Made by a program: the position numbers and the translations under genes. This document shows positions 60,229 through 64,000 of a stretch of DNA of 64,000 nucleotides, piece by piece. The DNA comes from an uncultured Lachnospiraceae bacterium (lineage in GTDB: Bacteria; Bacillota; Clostridia; Lachnospirales; Lachnospiraceae), in NCBI GenBank assembly GCA_910585545.1, contig CAJUFN010000002.1:122428-186427 (forward strand), in the 5' to 3' direction. The first letter of the stretch is position 1. The number at the start of each line of letters is the position of its first letter. A model generated the notes under the pieces. That model ran no database searches, was not told the DNA's origin, and saw only the letters and a program-made list of their open reading frames with translations.

Positions 60229-61287
60229 CTAAAAACCCCTTTTTGTCTCCAACAAGGCCTGCACTCCCTCATACAACGCCTGATATTCCTTGCTTCCCTC
60301 TTTTGCACCTTTCATGCAGGCAATATATTTCCCCAGCAGATTTTTTTGATTTTTTTCTTCCAATTTTTCAAAATCATACGCCGGATTAGTATCATCTACA
60401 ATCTCCAAAATATTTCCATATTGATCGAGCCCTGCTTTCTCAAATATAATATCAGGATCATGGTGCCCTCTCAAAATTAGTTTATAAAGATTATGTACAC
60501 CATACTCTTCAATCTTTTTACGGATCTGCTCGCGTAGCCCCATATTCGTCGTATCTTTGTCTATCACAATTTCCATATGAACATATTCGCGTTTTGCAAA
60601 TGGAACGAATTGGACCATGGTTCCTTTTGGCGTCATCTCGCCTTTTATAAATCCATGTTTTCCCACATCATTTCTATCAATCGGCTCCAATGCTCCTGCA
60701 TAAGCCGCAAAGTTTTCTACCAATATCCAAGGCTTATGGATATGCCCCAATGCAATATAATTGTAACCCAGATCCATAAGCTCACTTTTCTTAAACGGAG
60801 CGTGTGTTTCATCCCCTCCATGCACAAGCAAAATCTCATACGGGAACTGTCCCGGAGCATATTGACCCGCATATATATTCTCCCGGATCTCCTTTTGATG
60901 ATAACTCAGACCATAGACTCCGACATTCTCTTTGGGGAATCTGGCACAAGTTATCTTATCACCTAAAAGCGGATAGACATTGTCCGCCCAGACAAATGTC
61001 TTATAATATCCTTCCGGTTTCACATAATCATGATTCCCCGCAATAAACACAACCTTTGTAAATGTAAGCTTCGAAAACAGATAGTTTACTTCCTTTAATT
61101 CCCGAATCAACGGTTGTCTGTGAAACAAATCACCTGCAATCAACAGAAAATCAATCCGTTCCCTTTCACATATCTTCAATACTGCCGCAAAGCTATCCCA
61201 TATCTCTTGTTTTCTTTGTTCGCTGTAAGCTCTTCCTGCTTCTGGTTCTGCTCCTAAATGCACGTCTGCCATGTGAATAAACTTCAT
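60229..61287 (-). CDS. SbcD/YhaO-like metallophosphoesterase (nuclease)
   Basis: This 352-aa calcineurin-type phosphoesterase has MKFIHMADVHLGAEP (Asp/His), LLIAGDLFHRQP, VVFIAGNHDYVKPEG and GHIHKPWIL, the full metal set. It is followed directly by its ATPase partner. The start is clear: AGGAGAAGG precedes the ATG and the product matches the family. The first 95 bases overlap the tail of the upstream kinase frame. Confidence 0.93.
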   Translation of the reverse strand: MKFIHMADVHLGAEPEAGRAYSEQRKQEIWDSFAAVLKICERERIDFLLIAGDLFHRQPLIRELKEVNYLFSKLTFTKVVFIAGNHDYVKPEGYYKTFVWADNVYPLLGDKITCARFPKENVGVYGLSYHQKEIRENIYAGQYAPGQFPYEILLVHGGDETHAPFKKSELMDLGYNYIALGHIHKPWILVENFAAYAGALEPIDRNDVGKHGFIKGEMTPKGTMVQFVPFAKREYVHMEIVIDKDTTNMGLREQIRKKIEEYGVHNLYKLILRGHHDPDIIFEKAGLDQYGNILEIVDDTNPAYDFEKLEEKNQKNLLGKYIACMKGAKEGSKEYQALYEGVQALLETKRGF

Positions 61288-62431
61288 CCTTCTTCTCCTC
61301 TCCCCCTGTCTGTTTCATCGGAAGCCAGACAATGAATTCCGTCTTCTCATCACCACTTCTGGCACTGATTTTTCCTCCGTGAAGCTCCACGATTTCCTTT
61401 GAAATCGCAAGTCCAAGCCCAGCTCCTCCGGTAACGCTTGACCTGGAATTATCTACCCGGTAAAATTTTTCAAAAATTGTTTTAAGCTCATTTTCCGGTA
61501 TCTTGTCTCCTTCATTCGCAAAAACAATTTCAATACCATTTTCCTTTTCCCTTGCCTCAATTTCAATTTTCGAATACGCCGGACAATATGCGATTGCATT
61601 TCGCAAAAGATTGTCGAACACTCTGGCAAGCTTATCGATATCTCCTTCTACATTTAAGTTTTCCTGTGTCTCCACCGTACACACAAGACCTTTTTCCTGA
61701 CACACGCCATATGCTTCGTCTGCCAGCTGTTCCAGCATCATGGACAAATCAAATCCAGAAGGCTCCAACACAATATCCTGAAGGTTGAATCTGGTAATTT
61801 CAAAAAACTCACTGATCAGCTCTCCCAGCCGCAACGATTTTTCCAACGAAATCTTTGTGTATTTCATCCGTTCTTCTTCCGGCATATCCGGCCTGGAATC
61901 CAACATACTTAAATACGCCACAATAGAGGTCAGCGGTGTTTTCAGATCATGTGCCAGAAATACAACCAGATCATTTTTCTTCTTTTCACCTTCGATGGCT
62001 TCTAATTCCTGTCTTTTCAATGTCATTTTAATCTCATTCAGCCTCTCCTCGATCGGTTTTAGCTCCGTGATCAGATATACCGGATGTTCCGAATCCGAGA
62101 TAATATTCTCAATACCATCTTCTACTTGCGTCAGGTACTTTGTCATCCTCGAGAGCGCCACATAAAAAAACAAAGCAAACAACAAAAGAAAACCTACTAC
62201 TACAAAAAACTGCTTATTTCCGCCAATCAGTCTCCAGTACCAGCGTATTGCTGTCTGCTCTTCCACATTGAATTTCATAATAAAATTTACAAACATCCTT
62301 GTAAAACGATCGTTGTAAGTCCCATCAACGACATATTCCATCAGAAGTCCTCCGGCAAGAACGGTAAGCGCCGTGACAAACACTGTCTGCAAAAGGATAC
62401 TTAATTTTAATTTACGATAATTATTCTTCAA
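61193..62431 (-). CDS. VanS-like sensor histidine kinase, extended C-terminus
   Basis: This 412-aa kinase has two membrane segments (LSILLQTVFVTALTVLAGGLLMEYV and FFVVVGFLLLFALFFYVAL) and an external loop between. Its His box is VVFLAHDLKTPLTSIVAYLSMLD (~165), N-box RVFDNLLRNAIAYC and G-box GGAGLGLAISKEIVELHGG. The normal domain ends near WLPMKQ. The frame then continues ~40 residues with an Arg/Ser-rich tail, through the nuclease gene start (95-base overlap). The regulator of the pair overlaps its start by 11 bases. Confidence 0.92.
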   Translation of the reverse strand: MKNNYRKLKLSILLQTVFVTALTVLAGGLLMEYVVDGTYNDRFTRMFVNFIMKFNVEEQTAIRWYWRLIGGNKQFFVVVGFLLLFALFFYVALSRMTKYLTQVEDGIENIISDSEHPVYLITELKPIEERLNEIKMTLKRQELEAIEGEKKKNDLVVFLAHDLKTPLTSIVAYLSMLDSRPDMPEEERMKYTKISLEKSLRLGELISEFFEITRFNLQDIVLEPSGFDLSMMLEQLADEAYGVCQEKGLVCTVETQENLNVEGDIDKLARVFDNLLRNAIAYCPAYSKIEIEAREKENGIEIVFANEGDKIPENELKTIFEKFYRVDNSRSSVTGGAGLGLAISKEIVELHGGKISARSGDEKTEFIVWLPMKQTGGEEKKDEVYSHGRRAFRSRTRSRKSLQRTKKTRDMG

Positions 62432-63119
62432 CCTTATACCCTACTCCCCAAACGGTCTTAATAAAATCTGATTTCCCAGTTGGTCCACTCATCTTCTCCC
62501 GCAGATGCCGGATATGGACCATCACTGTATTATTACTGTTCTTATAATATTGCTCATGCCATACTTTTTCAAATAATTCCTCTGAGCTTATGACCTTTCC
62601 ACGATTCTCACATAACAACCACAAAATATCGAATTCCGTAGGTGTCAGCGTCAACGGCTTTTCATTATATGTACACTCGTGGGAATTACGATCCAGAACC
62701 AAACCAGCAAAGTCTATGATATCCCCCATCTGTTTTGTCCCTTCGTTATACTGCGTGTAACGGCGAAGCTGGGCCTTTACACGTGCCACTAACTCCAATG
62801 GATTGAACGGTTTTGGAATATAATCGTCTGCTCCCAGCGTCAATCCGGTAATCTTATCCATGTATTCCGCCTTCGCAGTCAGCATCATTACCGGAAACGT
62901 ATATTTCTCGCGAATTTTTTTCAAAATATCAAACCCGTTCACATCCGGCAGCATGACATCCAAAATCGCCAGGTCAATCCTTACATTTTCAATACAATTC
63001 AAGGCCTCTTTTCCTGTATAAAATGTAAACACTTTATACTGATCATTCTGCAGATACAGTTCTATAACATCTGCAATTTCCTTTTCATCATCCACTACCA
63101 AAATATGCTGCATACTCAC
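62421..63119 (-). CDS. VanR-like OmpR-family response regulator
   Basis: This 232-aa regulator has the receiver motifs VVDDEKEIADVI, phospho-Asp in LAILDVMLPDVNG and Lys in YIPKPFNPLELV. The OmpR-type winged helix has LTLTPTEFDILWLLCENRGKVISSEELFEKVW and IRHLREKMS...IKTVWGVGYKVE. It resembles VanR, which with VanS controls cell-wall genes. The start follows AAGGAGGGTGAGT. The pair's target is unknown; the VanY-like gene at 29.7 kb is a candidate only by analogy. Confidence 0.93.
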   Translation of the reverse strand: MSMQHILVVDDEKEIADVIELYLQNDQYKVFTFYTGKEALNCIENVRIDLAILDVMLPDVNGFDILKKIREKYTFPVMMLTAKAEYMDKITGLTLGADDYIPKPFNPLELVARVKAQLRRYTQYNEGTKQMGDIIDFAGLVLDRNSHECTYNEKPLTLTPTEFDILWLLCENRGKVISSEELFEKVWHEQYYKNSNNTVMVHIRHLREKMSGPTGKSDFIKTVWGVGYKVEE

Positions 63120-63129
63120 CCTCCTTATA

Positions 63130-63170
63130 AAATAACAAAAGGCGCCAGAGTTCCCTTATTCCCTGACGCC
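63130..63170 (-). terminator. Terminator of asnS
   Basis: GGCGTCAG/CTGGCGCC (63163-63170/63141-63148; one G-T pair) form an 8-bp stem. It is followed on the minus strand by TTTTGTTATTTT. Confidence 0.78.
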
Positions 63171-63179
63171 GTACCATTT

Positions 63180-64000
63180 TTATAACTCGCAGTTATTCAC
63201 TGTTCTTGGGAATGGAATTACGTCACGAATATTGGACATACCTGTAAGATACATCACACATCTTTCAAATCCCAAGCCAAAACCTGCATGTCTTGTAGAA
63301 CCATATTTACGAAGATCCAGATAAAATTCATAATCATCTGGGTTCAAATTCATCTCATTCATACGTTTCAGAAGCTTTTCGTAATCATCTTCCCTCTGAC
63401 TTCCGCCGATAATCTCACCAATTCCAGGAACCAGACAATCCACTGCTGCTACTGTTTTATTATCTTCATTCATCTTCATATAAAATGCTTTGATATCCTT
63501 TGGATAATCAGTTACAAACACCGGACGTTTGAATATCTCCTCAGTCAGATAACGCTCATGTTCCGTCTGCAGATCACAGCCCCATGTCACTTTATAATCA
63601 AACTTGTCATTATTCTTTGAAAGAATATCGATTGCCTCTGTATAAGTTACCTTTGCAAAATCTGAATTCACGACATTATTCAGTCTTTCTATCAATCCTT
63701 TGTCTACGAAGGAATTAAAGAAATTCATCTCTTCCGGCGCATGCTCCATCACATAGCGAATCACATATTTTAACATACTTTCCGCCAGAATCATATTGTC
63801 TTCCAAGTCTGCAAACGCGATTTCCGGCTCAATCATCCAGAACTCTGCCGCGTGTCTTGTTGTATTGGAATTCTCTGCACGGAAAGTCGGACCAAATGTA
63901 TAAATATTACGGAATGCCTGAGCATATGTCTCTCCGTTAAGCTGGCCGCTTACCGTAAGACTTGTCTCTTTATTAAAGAAATCTTTTGTATAATCCACAC
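63180..64000 (-). CDS. asnS: Asparaginyl-tRNA synthetase, C-terminal part (cut by window end)
   Basis: The last ~273 residues of a class II synthetase charging tRNA-Asn. Motif 2 is FRAENSNTTRHAAEFWMIEPE and motif 3 GFGLGFERCVMYLTG. The AsnRS-specific KAFYMKMNEDNKTVAAVDCLVPGIGEIIGGSQRE is present, with the Asn-type MxMNEDxxTVAA rather than the Asp form. The C-terminus (PRTVNNCEL) is complete and a terminator follows. The 5' part lies outside the window; the frame is open to the last base. Confidence 0.95.
   Translation of the reverse strand, partial: VDYTKDFFNKETSLTVSGQLNGETYAQAFRNIYTFGPTFRAENSNTTRHAAEFWMIEPEIAFADLEDNMILAESMLKYVIRYVMEHAPEEMNFFNSFVDKGLIERLNNVVNSDFAKVTYTEAIDILSKNNDKFDYKVTWGCDLQTEHERYLTEEIFKRPVFVTDYPKDIKAFYMKMNEDNKTVAAVDCLVPGIGEIIGGSQREDDYEKLLKRMNEMNLNPDDYEFYLDLRKYGSTRHAGFGLGFERCVMYLTGMSNIRDVIPFPRTVNNCEL

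Overview
The window reads as chromosome of a Gram-positive gut anaerobe of the Lachnospiraceae (Bacillota, Clostridia). This is inferred from gene content: an F-type ATPase with a sodium-type c subunit, glgC/glgD/glgB glycogen genes, SpoVG, the short archaeal-type ProRS, a mucin-foraging type of cell-wall sialidase, a long Gram-positive SRP RNA, and A+T-rich spacers with good sigma-A promoters. Most genes are on the minus strand. No database search was possible, so family names rest on motifs seen in the translated sequence.

Layout. 1-3552 (+): tail of an ABC ATPase gene and two ABC-2 permease genes, the second fused to a lipoprotein-like domain. 3562-11547 (-): a lanthipeptide cluster in one direction: unknown 186-aa protein, LytTR regulator, AgrC-like kinase, a 49-aa precursor peptide, an attenuator hairpin, a LanM synthetase, a BhlA/UviB-type holin-like peptide, then a second LytTR regulator and a membrane protein with an internal duplication. 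Paired LytTR-type repeats lie at 5288-5317, inside the loop of the terminator between the two halves, and a weaker pair lies at 11806-11837. No LanT exporter/protease is present. 11917-13383: AlbA/schlafen-type regulator. 13538-20542: complete F1Fo ATP synthase operon. 20595-25609: trmL, aminotransferase, Lrp, PurM-like, 34-aa membrane peptide and B12/radical-SAM genes. 25770-26037: SRP RNA, with its promoter inside the end of tadA. 26060-31866: tadA, unknown protein, dgt, VanY-like peptidase, Sfp-type PPTase and a short cis-prenyltransferase-like gene.

31943-35517: a very small integrated mobile element (3,480-bp unit) in the tRNA-Lys(CUU) gene. It is flanked by 95-bp direct repeats with one mismatch and carries an Arc-like repressor gene, two small unknown genes, a Rep_trans/MobT-type initiator with a likely nicking origin just before it, and a tyrosine integrase next to attR. 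35761-43551: trmB, a 1657-aa wall-anchored sialidase and glgB. 43671-46181: a TPR/acidic-repeat/AAA protein. 46182-47207: a 1-kb gap that seems to hold an orphan minus-strand transcription unit. 47208-53693: proS, a CaCA exchanger, a hairpin repeat, a 178-bp MITE-like element, a pseudouridine synthase, spoVG, glgD and glgC. 53907-58642 (+): murC, then dnaD-like, dnaC-like and prs genes behind two DnaA boxes. 58684-64000 (-): a YhaN/YhaO-like ATPase-nuclease pair, a VanRS-like two-component system and the 3' part of asnS.

The strongest leads are the lanthipeptide cluster with its terminator-embedded operator, the minimal tRNA-Lys element with its nicking origin, the paired intergenic repeat families, and the orphan transcription unit before the TPR/AAA gene.
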